This document shows, piece by piece, positions 31,825 to 42,414 of a stretch of DNA of 64,000 nucleotides. Made by a program: the position numbers and the translations under genes. The stretch is from Pandoraea terrae (GTDB taxonomy: Bacteria > Pseudomonadota > Gammaproteobacteria > Burkholderiales > Burkholderiaceae): contig NZ_CABPRZ010000031.1 of assembly GCF_902459695.1 (NCBI RefSeq), positions 1 to 64,000 of the forward strand, read 5' to 3'. A model generated the notes under the pieces. That model saw nothing but the letters and a program-made list of their open reading frames with translations. It was not told the DNA's origin and did not search any database. Each line of letters opens with the position of its first letter. Position 1 is the stretch's first letter.

Positions 31825-33933
31825 TCAGGCAGCCAGTTTGGAAAGGTCGGCGACGAGATTCATCCGCGTGTGCAGATTGTGCAGCAACGTCAGGCGGTTG
31901 TTGCGCAACGCGTCGTTCTCGGCCATCACCATCACGTCGTCGAAGAAGGTGTCGACGGCCGCGCGCAGTTGCGCGAGCGCCAGCAGCGCGTCGGTATAGG
32001 CGCGGGCGTTGTACTTCTCTTCCACGATTGGCGCGACCTTGCGGAACGCCGCGAACAGCGCGACCTCGGCGGCTTCTTCCAGCCGGCCTTCGTTGATGGT
32101 GCCATCCGGCGGCGGCGCCGTCTTCTTCAGGATATTGCCGATACGCTTGTTCGCCGCGGCCAGCGCCTCGGCTTCGGGCAGGGCCGCGAAGGTGCGCACG
32201 GCGTCCAGACGCTCGGTCACGTCGCCGATGTACTTCGGACGATTGGCCAACACGGCCTCGATCTCGTTCGGCGCATAGCCGCGCTCACGCAGATAGCCGC
32301 GCAGACGGTCGTACATGAACTGCGCGACGTCTTCCAGATACTCGGACGACGCCACACCCGCCGTGAACTTGGTATAGGCGGCGAGCAGAAGTTCGTCGAG
32401 CATCACCGGCAGACGCTTTTCGACCAACATGCGCACGATGCCCAGCGCATGGCGGCGCAGTGCGAACGGGTCCTTTTCGCCCGTCGGCTGCAGGCCGATG
32501 CCCCAGATGCCGACGAGTGTTTCGAGCTTGTCAGCCAGCGCGACAGCCCTGCCGGTGGGGGTCGACGGCAGGGCATCGCCGGCGAAACGCGGCTGATAGT
32601 GTTCCGAGCACGCCAGCGCCACGTCTTCGGCTTCGCCGTCGTTGCGGGCGTAATACGTACCCATCGTGCCCTGCAGTTCGGGAAACTCGCCGACCATGTC
32701 GGTCAGCAGGTCGGCCTTGGCCAGAAGCGCGGCGCGCCGGGCGTGCGCGACATCGCCGCCGATCATGCCGGCAATGTCGCCGGCCAGCGCTTCGAGTCGC
32801 TCCGTGCGCGCGAGTTGCGAGCCCAGCTTGTTGTGATACACGACGTGCGCGAGCAGCGGCACGCGGTCGGCCAGCGGCTTCTTCTTGTCCTGCTCGAAGA
32901 AGAACTTGGCGTCGGCCAGCCGCGGACGCACCACGCGCTCGTTGCCCGTGACGATTTGCGCGGGCGTGTCCGTCGCAATGTTCGACACGATCAGGAAGCG
33001 GTTCGTCAGACGCCCGCCGTCGGCGAGCGGCTTGTTCGTCAGCGCGAAGTATTTCTGGTTCGTCTGCATCGTCAGGATCAGGCATTCCTGCGGCACGCGC
33101 AGGAACACTTCCTCGAAATGGCAGGCGTACACGGCCGGGAATTCGACCAGCGCCGTCACTTCGTCGAGCAACGCATCGGGCATTACGACGTGATCGCTGC
33201 CTGCTGCGGCGAGCAACTGGGCACGGATCGCATCACGCCGTGCGGTGAAGCTGGCGATGACCTTGCCTTCGGTCTCCAGGGTCTGCGCGTAGGCGTCGGC
33301 GCCGGAAATCGTGATTTCACCGTTCGACAGGAAGCGGTGGCCGAGCGTGACGTTGCCCGACGACAGGCCGATGGCCGTGGCGGGGACGACGGCGTCGCCG
33401 AAAAGGGCGATCAGGCCGTGGACCGGGCGCACGAACTGCACGGTCTCGCCGTCCGGGCGCTGGTAGCTCATGACCTTCGGGATCGGCAGCTTGCCGAGCG
33501 TGTCGTCGAGCGATGCCTGCAGGGCGTCAGCCAACTGCGCGCCGGGTGCGGTGTACGTATGGAAGAACGCTTCGGCCTTGCCGTCGACCGCACGCTCGAG
33601 TTCCGAGACGGGCAGGTCGGGAAAACCGAGTGCGGCAAGCTTCTTGGCCAGCGGCGGCGTCGGATTGCCGGCCGCATCGAGGGCGACGGACACCGGCAGG
33701 ACCTTCGCCCGGATCTGCGCGTCGGGCGCGCGTTCCAGGACGTGCGTGATCGATACTGCCAGGCGGCGCGGGGTGGCGAACGGCGTGACGACGCTGTCCT
33801 GGCTCAACAGGCCGCGCGTGCGCAGACCGATGGCCAAGCCGTCGGCGAAAGCATCGCCCAGGCGCGCCAGGGCTTTCGGCGGCAATTCTTCGGTCAGCAG
33901 TTCGACCAGCAGGGTGCGTTGTGCGGTACTCAT
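31825..33933 (-). CDS. glyS: Glycyl-tRNA synthetase beta subunit
   Basis: A 702-residue subunit of the alpha2beta2 bacterial glycyl-tRNA synthetase that binds tRNA-Gly. It starts [16 protein letters not shown], a family hallmark. The middle has [17 protein letters not shown] and the HD-like segment, and the end has the anticodon-binding domain ([19 protein letters not shown]). Its ATG overlaps the glyQ stop by four bases (ATGA), so the two subunits are translationally coupled. Confidence 0.97.
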   Translation of the reverse strand: MSTAQRTLLVELLTEELPPKALARLGDAFADGLAIGLRTRGLLSQDSVVTPFATPRRLAVSITHVLERAPDAQIRAKVLPVSVALDAAGNPTPPLAKKLAALGFPDLPVSELERAVDGKAEAFFHTYTAPGAQLADALQASLDDTLGKLPIPKVMSYQRPDGETVQFVRPVHGLIALFGDAVVPATAIGLSSGNVTLGHRFLSNGEITISGADAYAQTLETEGKVIASFTARRDAIRAQLLAAAGSDHVVMPDALLDEVTALVEFPAVYACHFEEVFLRVPQECLILTMQTNQKYFALTNKPLADGGRLTNRFLIVSNIATDTPAQIVTGNERVVRPRLADAKFFFEQDKKKPLADRVPLLAHVVYHNKLGSQLARTERLEALAGDIAGMIGGDVAHARRAALLAKADLLTDMVGEFPELQGTMGTYYARNDGEAEDVALACSEHYQPRFAGDALPSTPTGRAVALADKLETLVGIWGIGLQPTGEKDPFALRRHALGIVRMLVEKRLPVMLDELLLAAYTKFTAGVASSEYLEDVAQFMYDRLRGYLRERGYAPNEIEAVLANRPKYIGDVTERLDAVRTFAALPEAEALAAANKRIGNILKKTAPPPDGTINEGRLEEAAEVALFAAFRKVAPIVEEKYNARAYTDALLALAQLRAAVDTFFDDVMVMAENDALRNNRLTLLHNLHTRMNLVADLSKLAA

Positions 33934-34868
33934 TGTGCGGCTTGCAGGGAAACGGTGGCGGGGGTATTGCACATCGGGAAGCCCAGCTTCTCGCGGGATG
34001 CGTAATACGCTTGCGCGACCAGACGCGACAACGCGCGAATGCGTCCGATGTAGGCGGCGCGCTCGGTCACCGAGATGGCGCCGCGCGCGTCGAGCAGATT
34101 GAACGTGTGCGCGGCCTTCAGGATCATTTCGTAGGCCGGCAGCGCCAGTTCTGCTTCGATCAGGCGCTTCGCTTCGTTTTCGTAGTTGTCGAAGAATCCG
34201 AACAGCATCGACGGGTTCGAATGCTCGAAGTTGTAGCGCGACTGTTCGACTTCGTTCTGATGAAACACGTCGCCATAGGTCAGGCGGCGCGTGACCGGGC
34301 CGTTGTCGGTCGCTTCCTGCCATTCCGTCCAGACAAGATCGTAGACGTTCTCGACTTGCTGCAGATACATGGCCAGACGCTCGATCCCGTAGGTGATTTC
34401 GCCGAGCACGGGCTTGCAATCGAGGCCGCCGACTTGCTGGAAGTATGTGAACTGCGTGACTTCCATGCCATTGAGCCACACTTCCCAGCCGAGCCCCCAA
34501 GCGCCGAGTGTCGGGTTTTCCCAATCGTCTTCAACGAAACGGACGTCGTTTTCGGTCAGATCGAGGCCGAGCGCCGTCAGCGAGCCCAGATAGAGATCGA
34601 GAATGTTCTCGGGCGCAGGCTTCAGCACCACCTGGTACTGGTAGTAATGCTGCATCCGATTCGGATTTTCACCATAGCGGCCGTCCTTGGGACGGCGCGA
34701 CGGTTGCACATAGGCGGCACGCCACGGCTCCGGGCCGATGGCGCGCAGGAACGTGGCCGTGTGCGAGGTGCCGGCGCCAACCTCCATGTCGTAAGGCTGG
34801 AGCAATGCACAGCCTTGCTTGGCCCAGTAATCCTGCAGTGTCAGGATGACTTGTTGAAAGGTAAGCAT
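33930..34868 (-). CDS. glyQ: Glycyl-tRNA synthetase alpha subunit
   Basis: A 312-residue catalytic subunit of glycyl-tRNA synthetase (class IIc). It starts [19 protein letters not shown] and includes [33 protein letters not shown] and SRYNFEHSN, all standard. I chose the ATG; an in-frame TTG two codons upstream is possible. The 5' leader holds a perfect 13-base-pair hairpin (separate entry). It precedes glyS with an ATGA overlap. Confidence 0.97.
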   Translation of the reverse strand: MLTFQQVILTLQDYWAKQGCALLQPYDMEVGAGTSHTATFLRAIGPEPWRAAYVQPSRRPKDGRYGENPNRMQHYYQYQVVLKPAPENILDLYLGSLTALGLDLTENDVRFVEDDWENPTLGAWGLGWEVWLNGMEVTQFTYFQQVGGLDCKPVLGEITYGIERLAMYLQQVENVYDLVWTEWQEATDNGPVTRRLTYGDVFHQNEVEQSRYNFEHSNPSMLFGFFDNYENEAKRLIEAELALPAYEMILKAAHTFNLLDARGAISVTERAAYIGRIRALSRLVAQAYYASREKLGFPMCNTPATVSLQAAQ

Positions 34869-34896
34869 GTTCAATTCGCGCGGATGATGTGGCGAT

Positions 34897-34932
34897 GCCC
34901 GCCGGTCCGGCCGCGATCGCGGACCGGCGGGC
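34897..34932 (-). promoter_or_regulatory. Strong hairpin in the leader of glyQ
   Basis: Perfect 13-base arms (GCCCGCCGGTCCG with CGGACCGGCGGGC) around a ten-base loop, 28 bases before the glyQ start and about 80 bases beyond the lnt stop. On the minus strand no T-run follows it, so it is not a clear intrinsic terminator. It could be an RNA-stabilising, attenuating or processing structure in the glyQS leader. Confidence 0.55.
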
Positions 34933-35011
34933 TAAAACGTTGAATTTTAGCGGGATTTCTCCTCGCGTGGGGTGTTACGCCCCAATCCGCCGCCCGATAC
35001 CGGTCCGAAAC

Positions 35012-36619
35012 TCAGGGCGCGGCCGCGGCTTTGCGGCGGCGGGCGGCGATTCCGGCGCCCAGGAGCGCCAGCACGGCCAATCCCAACGCCGGGAGATTCC
35101 CGAAGCGTACGTAAGGCGTTAAGCCCCGGGTGGGCTGAACGTGCCCGGTCAGTGCGCCGGTGGTGAACGCCGGCAGACGGGCCTGTACGCGGCCCCGGGC
35201 GTCGACGATCGCGGTAGCGCCGGTGTTCGTCGCCCGCAGTATCGGACGGCCGGTTTCCAGCGTGCGCATGCGCGAAATCTGCAAATGCTGGTCGATCGCG
35301 ATGGTGTCGCCGAACCATGCCAGATTGGTCGAATTGACCAGCATCGAGGCCGGTTCAGGCATATTGCGCAGTGCCTGGGCGATTTCCTCGCCGAACAGAT
35401 CCTCGTAGCAGATATCGAGCGCGGCACGCTGGGTGCCAATGGCGAAGCCGCTCGGCGTGGCCGACCCGCGCAGGAAATCTCCCAGCGGGATATGCATCAT
35501 GTCGACGAACCAGCGAAACCCCCACGGCACGAACTCGCCGAACGGCACTAGATGGTGCTTGTCATAGCGGTGCAGGGTCGTGTCGTTCGGCGTCACGCCG
35601 ATCAGGCTGTTGGTCAGGTCGACGGCAAGCCCTGCGGGCGTGATCGTTGCGCCGACGGTGCCGATAAGCAGGTGCGAGCCGGTACGGTCGGCAAACTGGC
35701 GCAGCGGGCCGGAAACGTCGTCCGGAATCTGCTGGAGCAGCACCGGGAAGGCCGTTTCCGGCGTGACGATGAGGTCGGCCGGGGTGGCCGTGATGAGGTC
35801 GCGATAAAGCCGCATCCCGTGTTCGATGCCGGCGCGCTCGAACTTCATGTCCTGCGGGATATTGCCTTGCAGAAGACGCACGGTGATCGGCGCGCCGGAC
35901 GGGCTCGTCCAGGCGTGGCGGCTGAGTGCAACGCCGGCAGCGAGGACGAGAAAGGCGCCGCCCGCCGCAGCAATGCGCCGCCGTACGACCGCCGCCGCCG
36001 TGTCGAGGGGCAGGACGAGCTGTGCCAGCAGTGCTGCGGTCAACGCGGCGAGACCGCCGATACCGTAGACGCCGAGCAGCGGCGCGAAGCCGGCGAGCGG
36101 GCCGTCCGTGTGCGCATAGCCCGGAGAGAGCCACGGGAAGCCGGTGAAAACGACGCCGCGCAGCCATTCGAACACGGTCCACGCGCCTGCGAACGCCATT
36201 GCACGCGGGAATCCGGCGGCAGGCACGGCCCGCGTGACGGCCGCGACCGCCGCCGGGTAAATCGACAGATAGGCGCCGAACAGCACGACGGCGAGCCCGG
36301 CCATCGGCGCGGGCATGCCGCCGTATGTGTGCATGCTGACGTACAGCCACCAGACGCCCGCGATGAACCAGGCCAGTCCGAACGCGGCGCCCAGCCACGC
36401 GGCCTGCCGGCGGCCGGCGGTGCGCTCGATCAGCGCAAACAGGCCGGCCTGTGCGATCAGTTGCAGCCACCACCAGTCGCGCGGCGCGAAGGCGAGCATG
36501 TGGGCGATGCCGGCCGCTCCGGCAAGGGCGCAGGTGCGCCAGGCCGGGCGCGCGCGGCCGCGTGGCACGCCTGCGGCAGTCGTTATTTCCTGCATCGGAC
36601 GCGGGGCGTCAATCGTCAT
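35012..36619 (-). CDS. lnt: Apolipoprotein N-acyltransferase
   Basis: A 535-residue inner-membrane enzyme adding the third acyl chain to lipoproteins such as BamE and LptE. Multiple hydrophobic helices fill residues 25-235. The periplasmic nitrilase domain has the complete Glu-Lys-Cys triad: Glu288 (VTPETAFPV), Lys354 (RYDKHHLVPFGEF) and Cys404 (DICYEDLF). A final hydrophobic helix closes the protein. Its start overlaps the corC stop by 11 bases, the classic corC-lnt pair. Confidence 0.96.
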   Translation of the reverse strand: MTIDAPRPMQEITTAAGVPRGRARPAWRTCALAGAAGIAHMLAFAPRDWWWLQLIAQAGLFALIERTAGRRQAAWLGAAFGLAWFIAGVWWLYVSMHTYGGMPAPMAGLAVVLFGAYLSIYPAAVAAVTRAVPAAGFPRAMAFAGAWTVFEWLRGVVFTGFPWLSPGYAHTDGPLAGFAPLLGVYGIGGLAALTAALLAQLVLPLDTAAAVVRRRIAAAGGAFLVLAAGVALSRHAWTSPSGAPITVRLLQGNIPQDMKFERAGIEHGMRLYRDLITATPADLIVTPETAFPVLLQQIPDDVSGPLRQFADRTGSHLLIGTVGATITPAGLAVDLTNSLIGVTPNDTTLHRYDKHHLVPFGEFVPWGFRWFVDMMHIPLGDFLRGSATPSGFAIGTQRAALDICYEDLFGEEIAQALRNMPEPASMLVNSTNLAWFGDTIAIDQHLQISRMRTLETGRPILRATNTGATAIVDARGRVQARLPAFTTGALTGHVQPTRGLTPYVRFGNLPALGLAVLALLGAGIAARRRKAAAAP

Positions 36620-37475
36620 TGGCCGTCGCGCCGGGTTCGGCGCGGCGCATCAGCAGCATATGGATCTGGCGGCCGTCGGCGCGCAACACTTCAAACATCA
36701 GATTGCCGATGCGCAGCCGTTCACCACGGCGCGGCACGCGGCCGAACTGGTGCGTGATCATGCCGCCGAGGGTATCGTTTTCGTCATCGTGGAACTGTGT
36801 GCCGAAGGCCTCGTTGAACTGCGAGATTTCGGTGAGCGCGCGAATCCGGTAGGTGCCGTCGGGCGCGGCGATGATATTGTCTTCTTCCTCTTCGAAGTCG
36901 TATTCGTCTTCGATATCGCCGACGATCTGCTCGAGCACGTCTTCGATCGTGATCAGGCCGGCGACGCCGCCGTATTCGTCGACGACGATCGCGATGTGGT
37001 TGCGATTGACGCGGAAGTCGTGCAGCAGCACGTTCAGGCGCTTCGATTCCGGGATGAAGACGGCCGGGCGCAACATGTCGCGCACGTCGAAATCTTCGTT
37101 GGCGTAAAAGCGCAGCAGATCCTTCGCGAGCAGGATGCCGATGATGTTGTCGCGATTGCCCTCAAACACCGGATAGCGCGAGTGCGCCTGCTCCAGCGCG
37201 AAGGCCATGAATTCCTCGGGGGATTCCGCGATGTTGATCGCGTCCATCTGTGCCCGGGGGACCATGATGTCGCGCGCGCACAGATCGGCCACCTGGAACA
37301 CACCCTCGATCATCGCCAGTGAATCGGCGTCCATCAGGTTACGGGCGTGCGCGTCTTGCAGAATTTCGAGCAGTTCGGCGCGCGACTCCGGTTCCGGAGA
37401 AATCAGGTCGGTCAGGCGCTCGAGCAGCGAGCGGGGTTTGTCGGAAGACTTTCGACTGGGATAAGGGTCGTTCAT
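36609..37475 (-). CDS. corC: CorC/YbeX-type CBS-domain protein
   Basis: A 288-residue cytoplasmic protein with two CBS domains (about 70-190: [13 protein letters not shown] ... [28 protein letters not shown]) and a C-terminal CorC_HlyC transporter-associated domain (200-285). It lacks the transmembrane DUF21 part, like E. coli YbeX. It has been linked to magnesium/cobalt efflux and to ribosome quality. It overlaps lnt by 11 bases; the ybeY-phoH-miaB genes to the right are also minus-strand, but chaC lies between. Confidence 0.93.
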   Translation of the reverse strand: MNDPYPSRKSSDKPRSLLERLTDLISPEPESRAELLEILQDAHARNLMDADSLAMIEGVFQVADLCARDIMVPRAQMDAINIAESPEEFMAFALEQAHSRYPVFEGNRDNIIGILLAKDLLRFYANEDFDVRDMLRPAVFIPESKRLNVLLHDFRVNRNHIAIVVDEYGGVAGLITIEDVLEQIVGDIEDEYDFEEEEDNIIAAPDGTYRIRALTEISQFNEAFGTQFHDDENDTLGGMITHQFGRVPRRGERLRIGNLMFEVLRADGRQIHMLLMRRAEPGATANDD

Positions 37476-37541
37476 GACGGCGCGTCCAGATTGGGCGGAC
37501 GCCGAGGTTGCAGGAAACTCAAGGATACACTATGCGGCATG

Positions 37542-38276
37542 TCACAATCGACCGCGGGTTTTCATATTCGGCGCACCGCAGCGGTGCAGGACCGCTTCGA
37601 GCGCCGGGTCGGGCATGCCGGCTTCGCGCAGTGCCCTCACGGTACGGGCCACGTAATCGTGGGTCGTGCCGTAGCGGCCCTGGGCCTGCGTAAACACCTG
37701 ACGAATCATGTCGTCGGACAGCCGGCCCGCATAGCTGGCGACGTCGCGGCGCATGACGAAGGCCAGCGCGGGGGTCGTTCGTCCATCGGCAAGCGCGCAG
37801 TGCAGCCACGCGGGGCGGTAGGAGCCCAGCGCCATTTCGCGGTGCCATAGCGTCTCCAGGTGGGCGCGCACCGTGGGCGCCGCGAGCCGCAGCGCCACGC
37901 CGGCGCACGAACCGCCGCGATCGAGGGCGAGTACGAGGCCCGGATGTTCCGGCGTGCCGCGATTGACGCGCGACCAAAGGTACAGGCCGCGGTGATAGCC
38001 GAACACGCGCGCGTGCAGGTTTTCCTCGACCGGCACGCCCGGATTCCAGATCAGCGAACCGTAGGCGAAAAGCCAGAGATCCTGCTTGCCGTTCCAGCCG
38101 CGCAGCGCGGCGTCGAGCGACTTCGACAGTTCCTCGGGACTGAGATGACGGGCGTGGCCGAGATCGGGCGGATAGTGCTCGGCATGCGGGCCGGACGTCG
38201 GACGCACGGTGTCCTGTGCGAGTGCCGTCGTGGCCGGCGGGAGAGGGGCAGAGCGGTCGTTCGGCGGTCGTTCCAT
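37542..38276 (-). CDS. chaC: Glutathione-specific gamma-glutamylcyclotransferase (ChaC)
   Basis: A 244-residue enzyme cutting glutathione to 5-oxoproline and Cys-Gly. The substrate loop is FAYGSLIWNPG (70-80). The remaining barrel includes VFGYHRGLYLWS, GGSCAGVALRL and WHREMALGSY, whose Glu is the probable catalytic acid/base. The first 45 residues are an unconserved Pro-rich leader, so the true start could be further in. It is inserted between ybeY and corC, which are adjacent in many relatives. Confidence 0.88.
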   Translation of the reverse strand: MERPPNDRSAPLPPATTALAQDTVRPTSGPHAEHYPPDLGHARHLSPEELSKSLDAALRGWNGKQDLWLFAYGSLIWNPGVPVEENLHARVFGYHRGLYLWSRVNRGTPEHPGLVLALDRGGSCAGVALRLAAPTVRAHLETLWHREMALGSYRPAWLHCALADGRTTPALAFVMRRDVASYAGRLSDDMIRQVFTQAQGRYGTTHDYVARTVRALREAGMPDPALEAVLHRCGAPNMKTRGRL

Positions 38277-38306
38277 GCGGTGGCGGTGAGCGGCTCAGGG
38301 CGGCGA

Positions 38307-38780
38307 TTAAGCAGCAGCAATCGGTTGGTACGGGTCAGCATAGCCGAGGACGGCGAGAATTTCCGTTTCGAGGGCTTCCATTTCGGCCGCGTCCTCGTCG
38401 TCTTCATGATCGTACCCCTGCGCGTGCAAAACCCCATGCACGACCAGATGAGCATAATGCGCTTCGAGCGTGATCTTCTGTTCCGAGGCTTCACGCGCGA
38501 CGACCGGACAGCACAGCACGATATCGCCGCTGACCGGGTCGTCTTCGCTCTGCGCGTAGGCGAATGTCAGCACGTTGGTGGCGTAATCCTTGCCGCGATA
38601 GCTGCGGTTAAGCGACTGGCCTTCGTCGGCGTCGACGAACCGCAGCGTCAGTTCCGCGTCGGCAAACAGCGCGGCCTGCACCCAGCGGCGCAGGGCGGCA
38701 CGCCCCAGCACTGCCTTGTGCCCGGCGAACGCGGGCGCGGCGAATTGCACCGTCAGATCGAGGCCGGGACGGCGGCTCAT
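38307..38780 (-). CDS. ybeY: Endoribonuclease YbeY
   Basis: A 157-residue zinc-dependent RNase for 16S rRNA 3'-end maturation and 70S quality control. The zinc motif [11 protein letters not shown] supplies His115, His119 and His125. [19 protein letters not shown] is the upstream family signature. Its ATG overlaps the phoH stop by four bases, so translation is coupled. Confidence 0.95.
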   Translation of the reverse strand: MSRRPGLDLTVQFAAPAFAGHKAVLGRAALRRWVQAALFADAELTLRFVDADEGQSLNRSYRGKDYATNVLTFAYAQSEDDPVSGDIVLCCPVVAREASEQKITLEAHYAHLVVHGVLHAQGYDHEDDEDAAEMEALETEILAVLGYADPYQPIAAA

Positions 38781-39844
38781 GCCTGGCCCCGGCCATCGCG
38801 GCGCACGCGGCGGTCGCCATGACCGTTGTCCGGCAGGTCGAGCCCGGCTTCAAGGCGCGCATGGGCGTCGTAGGCATCGACGATTCTGGCCACCAGCGGG
38901 TGACGGACGACGTCAACGCTGGTGAAGCGCGTGACGGCAATGCCACGGACATCTTTCAGAATTATCTGAGATTCCATCAACCCGCTTTTCTGGCCGCGGG
39001 GCAGGTCGACCTGCGTCGTATCGCCGGTCACGACGGCTTTGCTGCCGAAGCCGATGCGGGTGAGGAACATCTTCATCTGTTCGGGCGTGGTGTTCTGCGC
39101 TTCGTCCAGGATGATGAAGGCATGATTGAGCGTGCGGCCGCGCATGTAGGCGAGCGGCGCGATCTCGATCATCTGTTTCTCGAAATACTTCTGGGTCTTG
39201 TCGAAGCCGAGCAGGTCGTACAGCGCGTCGTAGAGCGGGCGCAGATACGGGTCGACCTTCTGGGCCAGGTCGCCCGGCAGGAAGCCGAGGCGTTCGCCGG
39301 CTTCGACCGCAGGGCGCGTGAGCACGATGCGTTTGACGGCGTCGCGTTCGAGCGCGTCGACGGCGCACGCGACCGCGAGATAGGTCTTGCCGGTGCCGGC
39401 CGGACCGATCCCGAACGTGACATCGTGCGACAGGATTTGCTTCAGGTAGTCGCGCTGCGCGGGCGTGCGGCCGTGGAGGTCGCTGCGGCGCGTGTGCAGC
39501 ACGGGCGAGCCGTCCTGTTCGCCGTCGTCTTCGCCGCCGCCGACGAACGGGTTGTCGTCGCCGTGGCGCACGATCGGCACGTGGCCCTGGCGCGTTTCGA
39601 CCAGGCCGAGCTGGATGTCGTCGACGGAAAGCGGTTCGGTGGCCCGGTTGTAGAAGCTTTCGAGCGCCTGCACCGTGATCGCGGCACTTCTGCCGCGCAC
39701 CGTGAAGCGGTTGCCGCGCCGCGAAATCGACACGTCGAGCGCCTGTTCGATTTGCCGCAGGTTTTCATCGAGCGGGCCGCACAGATTGGCGAGCCGGCGG
39801 TTGTCGTCGCGCGGGGCGGTAAAGTCTTGGGCAGGCAGTTTCAA
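38777..39844 (-). CDS. ybeZ: PhoH-like ATPase (YbeZ)
   Basis: A 355-residue cytoplasmic P-loop ATPase with a PhoH domain, YbeY's partner in rRNA processing. An N-terminal KH-like region (20-90) precedes the Walker A motif GPAGTGKT (147-154), [17 protein letters not shown], and the Walker B motif [11 protein letters not shown]. The sensor-like segment [14 protein letters not shown] follows. The last 25 residues are Asp/Arg/Gly-rich and unconserved. miaB is 53 bases upstream, giving the standard miaB-ybeZ-ybeY order. Confidence 0.94.
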   Translation of the reverse strand: MKLPAQDFTAPRDDNRRLANLCGPLDENLRQIEQALDVSISRRGNRFTVRGRSAAITVQALESFYNRATEPLSVDDIQLGLVETRQGHVPIVRHGDDNPFVGGGEDDGEQDGSPVLHTRRSDLHGRTPAQRDYLKQILSHDVTFGIGPAGTGKTYLAVACAVDALERDAVKRIVLTRPAVEAGERLGFLPGDLAQKVDPYLRPLYDALYDLLGFDKTQKYFEKQMIEIAPLAYMRGRTLNHAFIILDEAQNTTPEQMKMFLTRIGFGSKAVVTGDTTQVDLPRGQKSGLMESQIILKDVRGIAVTRFTSVDVVRHPLVARIVDAYDAHARLEAGLDLPDNGHGDRRVRRDGRGQA

Positions 39845-39897
39845 GATGGTCGCGGGGCGCCTTTGTCTGAGTTACGTTACCAGGTTTTCGGGTGCGG

Positions 39898-41241
39898 TCA
39901 ATGCTTCGCGACGAGTTCGCCGCGCAACGAGTGCGGGTAGGCGTACGTGATGACAACGTCGGCCATCTGCCCTATCCGCGCGGCGTGTTGGGCCTGGCTG
40001 ACAGGGAAATTGACGACCCGGTTGTTTTCCGTGCGGCCCTGAAGTTCGTTGTCGTCCTTGCGGGACAAGCCTTCCACCAGGATACGCTGACGCGAGCCGA
40101 CCATGCTTTCGCTGATGCGCGCGACGTTGGCCTCGATGGTCGCCTGAAGGTGCTGCAACCGGCGCAGCTTGACTTCGCGCGGCGTGTCGTCGTGCAGGTT
40201 CGCGGCGGGGGTGCCGGGTCGCGGGCTGTAGATGAACGAGAAGCTGGTGTCGTACCCGATATCTTCGATCATGGCCATGAGCTTGTCGAAGTCCTCTTCG
40301 GTCTCGCCGGGAAAGCCGACGATAAAGTCGGACGACATGGACATGTCCGGGCGCACCTGGCGCAGGCGGCGGATGATCGACTTGTATTCGAGCACGGTGT
40401 AGCCGCGCTTCATGCCCGAAAGTACGCGGTCCGAGCCGTGCTGGACGGGCAGATGCAGGTGACTCACGAGTTTCGGCACGCGGGCATAGGTATCGATGAG
40501 GCGCTGCGTGAATTCCTTGGGGTGGCTGGTGGTGTAACGAATGCGCTCGATGCCGGGGACTTCCGCGACGTACTCGATCAACAGCGCAAAATCGGCGATT
40601 TCCCCGTCAGCCATCAGGCCGCGATAGGCGTTGACGTTCTGGCCCAGCAGCGTGACTTCGCGCACGCCCTGTTCGGCGAGGCCTGCGATTTCCGTCAACA
40701 CATCGTCGAACGGACGCGACACTTCATCGCCGCGCGTGTACGGCACCACGCAATAGCTGCAATACTTCGAGCAACCTTCCATGATGGAGACGAACGCCGT
40801 CGGACCCTCCACCCTGGCGGGCGGCAGATGGTCGAATTTCTCGATCTCGGGGAAGCTGATATCCACTTGCGAGCGGCCGCTCTGACGGCGCGCTTCCAGC
40901 ATTTGCGGCAGACGATGGAGCGTTTGCGGCCCGAACACGACGTCGACGTATGGCGCGCGCTGCACAATCGCCGCACCCTCCTGGCTGGCGACGCATCCGC
41001 CGACGCCAATCATCAGATCCGGCTTGAGTTCCTTCAGCGCACGCATGCGGCCCAGGTCGGAGAACACTTTCTCCTGAGCTTTTTCCCGTACCGAACACGT
41101 GTTGAACAGGATGACGTCTGCGTCTTCCGGCGTGTCCGTCTTTTCGAGACCCTCGGCCGCGCCGAGTACGTCGGCCATCTTGTCCGAATCGTACTCGTTC
41201 ATCTGACAGCCGAACGTCTTGATGTAAATCTTCTTAGCCAT
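39898..41241 (-). CDS. miaB: tRNA-2-methylthio-N6-dimethylallyladenosine synthase MiaB
   Basis: A 447-residue radical SAM enzyme that adds methylthio at A37 of tRNAs. The N-terminal UPF0004 domain carries the auxiliary-cluster cysteines Cys12, Cys49 and Cys83. The radical SAM motif CSKYCSYC supplies Cys157, Cys161 and Cys164. The C-terminal TRAM domain ends near [10 protein letters not shown]. The ATG at [20 protein letters not shown] is the family start; an open frame continues upstream but is not conserved. Confidence 0.97.
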   Translation of the reverse strand: MAKKIYIKTFGCQMNEYDSDKMADVLGAAEGLEKTDTPEDADVILFNTCSVREKAQEKVFSDLGRMRALKELKPDLMIGVGGCVASQEGAAIVQRAPYVDVVFGPQTLHRLPQMLEARRQSGRSQVDISFPEIEKFDHLPPARVEGPTAFVSIMEGCSKYCSYCVVPYTRGDEVSRPFDDVLTEIAGLAEQGVREVTLLGQNVNAYRGLMADGEIADFALLIEYVAEVPGIERIRYTTSHPKEFTQRLIDTYARVPKLVSHLHLPVQHGSDRVLSGMKRGYTVLEYKSIIRRLRQVRPDMSMSSDFIVGFPGETEEDFDKLMAMIEDIGYDTSFSFIYSPRPGTPAANLHDDTPREVKLRRLQHLQATIEANVARISESMVGSRQRILVEGLSRKDDNELQGRTENNRVVNFPVSQAQHAARIGQMADVVITYAYPHSLRGELVAKH

Positions 41242-41353
41242 ATATTTCGCGCCGATCGCAGTGGTTGACCTGGGGGCGTCCGTAAAAAGCCGATGTCTTC
41301 GGGGGTGAACCGGCATGGCGCCGGGGCCGGCGGGTCCACCGGCGAAGGGCATT

Positions 41354-41359
41354 ATTATA
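41354..41359 (-). promoter_or_regulatory. miaB: Possible -10 element upstream of miaB
   Basis: On the minus strand the sequence reads TATAAT, 113 bases before the miaB start, in the 231-base gap to the metal-binding protein gene. No good -35 hexamer at 16-18 bases was found. Confidence 0.3.
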
Positions 41360-41472
41360 CCGCTGCGGGCGCAAGGGGATGGCGCGCCTGGCGGCAGGCC
41401 GCGGCTTCGCCCCCGTGAACGGCGCGCGGCGCGGCCGGCGGGCACGGGCGCCGGCCGGCCGGGACATTCCGA

Positions 41473-42399
41473 TTACCGGTCGTCTTTCATCGCGGCAGCG
41501 ATCGCCCGGATGTTGTGCTGGAACAACTGAAGGTAAGTGGACGCTTCCTGATTTTGCGACAAGGCGTCCGAGTACAGCTTCCCGTCGACTTGAACCTTCG
41601 CGTCGTGCGCAATGCGTTCGATGAGGCGCGGATTGGTGATGTTTTCCATGAACACGGCCTTCACGCCTGTCGTGCGGATCACGCGGATCAGCTTGGCGAC
41701 GTCGCGCGCGCTGGCTTCGCTTTCCGTCGACACGCCTTCCGGGGCCAGGAAGCGGATGTCGAAGCGCTCGCCGAGGTAGCCGAATGCGTCATGCGACGTC
41801 AGCACGACGCGGCGCGTCGGCGAAATCGGCGCCAGTTGTTTGCGCGCCCAGGTGATCAGGTCGTCGAGGGCCAGTTCGTAGTTCTTCGCACGCTCGGCGT
41901 AGTAAGTCTTGCCGGCAGGATCCGCTTCCGTCAGCGCGTCGCGGATGCGCGTGACCATCGCCTTTGCCAGCGCCGGGTCCTGGAACATGTGCGGGTCCGT
42001 GACCAGCTTGCCCTGATCCCGCGTGGTGCGCGGCTTCAGCCCTTCCGTCACCTCGACCACGCGGCCGGTGTAATGACTGGCCTTGCGCAGGCGCGGCATC
42101 CAGCCTTCGAAACCCAGCCCGTTGATGAAGAAGACCTTCGTCGCGGTGAGTTTGCCGATATCGGCCGGCGTGGGCTCGTAGACGTGCGCGTCCTGGTCCG
42201 GCCCGACGAGCGTCGTCAGATCGATACGGTCGCCGCCGACGGCGCGCACGAGATCGCCGAGAATGCTGAAGCTCGCGCTTACCGGCAACCGGACGTCCTG
42301 CGCATTCGCTACGCCCGGGATTACCAGCGCAGCCACAAGCAACGACCCGGTCATCCAGGCTTTCGCCTCCCGCAATGCGCGGTTTACCCCTCCAAACAT
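41473..42399 (-). CDS. Metal ABC transporter substrate-binding protein (ZnuA/MntC-like)
   Basis: A 308-residue periplasmic cluster A-I binding protein. The signal peptide ends ANA/Q near residue 33. The expected four metal ligands are His72 (DAHVYEP), His137 (DPHMFQ), His203 (TSHDAFGY) and Asp278 (LYSDALS). It lacks the His/Asp-rich loop typical of many ZnuA proteins, so zinc and manganese cannot be told apart from this protein alone. The CxCC GTPase at the head of the operon favours zinc. It is the last gene of the operon, 15 bases after the permease. Confidence 0.88.
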   Translation of the reverse strand: MFGGVNRALREAKAWMTGSLLVAALVIPGVANAQDVRLPVSASFSILGDLVRAVGGDRIDLTTLVGPDQDAHVYEPTPADIGKLTATKVFFINGLGFEGWMPRLRKASHYTGRVVEVTEGLKPRTTRDQGKLVTDPHMFQDPALAKAMVTRIRDALTEADPAGKTYYAERAKNYELALDDLITWARKQLAPISPTRRVVLTSHDAFGYLGERFDIRFLAPEGVSTESEASARDVAKLIRVIRTTGVKAVFMENITNPRLIERIAHDAKVQVDGKLYSDALSQNQEASTYLQLFQHNIRAIAAAMKDDR

Positions 42400-42414
42400 T
42401 CCGTTCCCCCTAGG

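Noticed and set aside
31279-34005. 908-codon plus-strand frame opposite gmhB and glyS
   Set aside because: It spans two well-supported minus-strand genes and shows only GC-driven composition.
34869-35011. T-box riboswitch for glyQS
   Set aside because: Only a single simple hairpin is visible. There is no T-box consensus or terminator/antiterminator pair, and T-boxes are not expected in betaproteobacteria.
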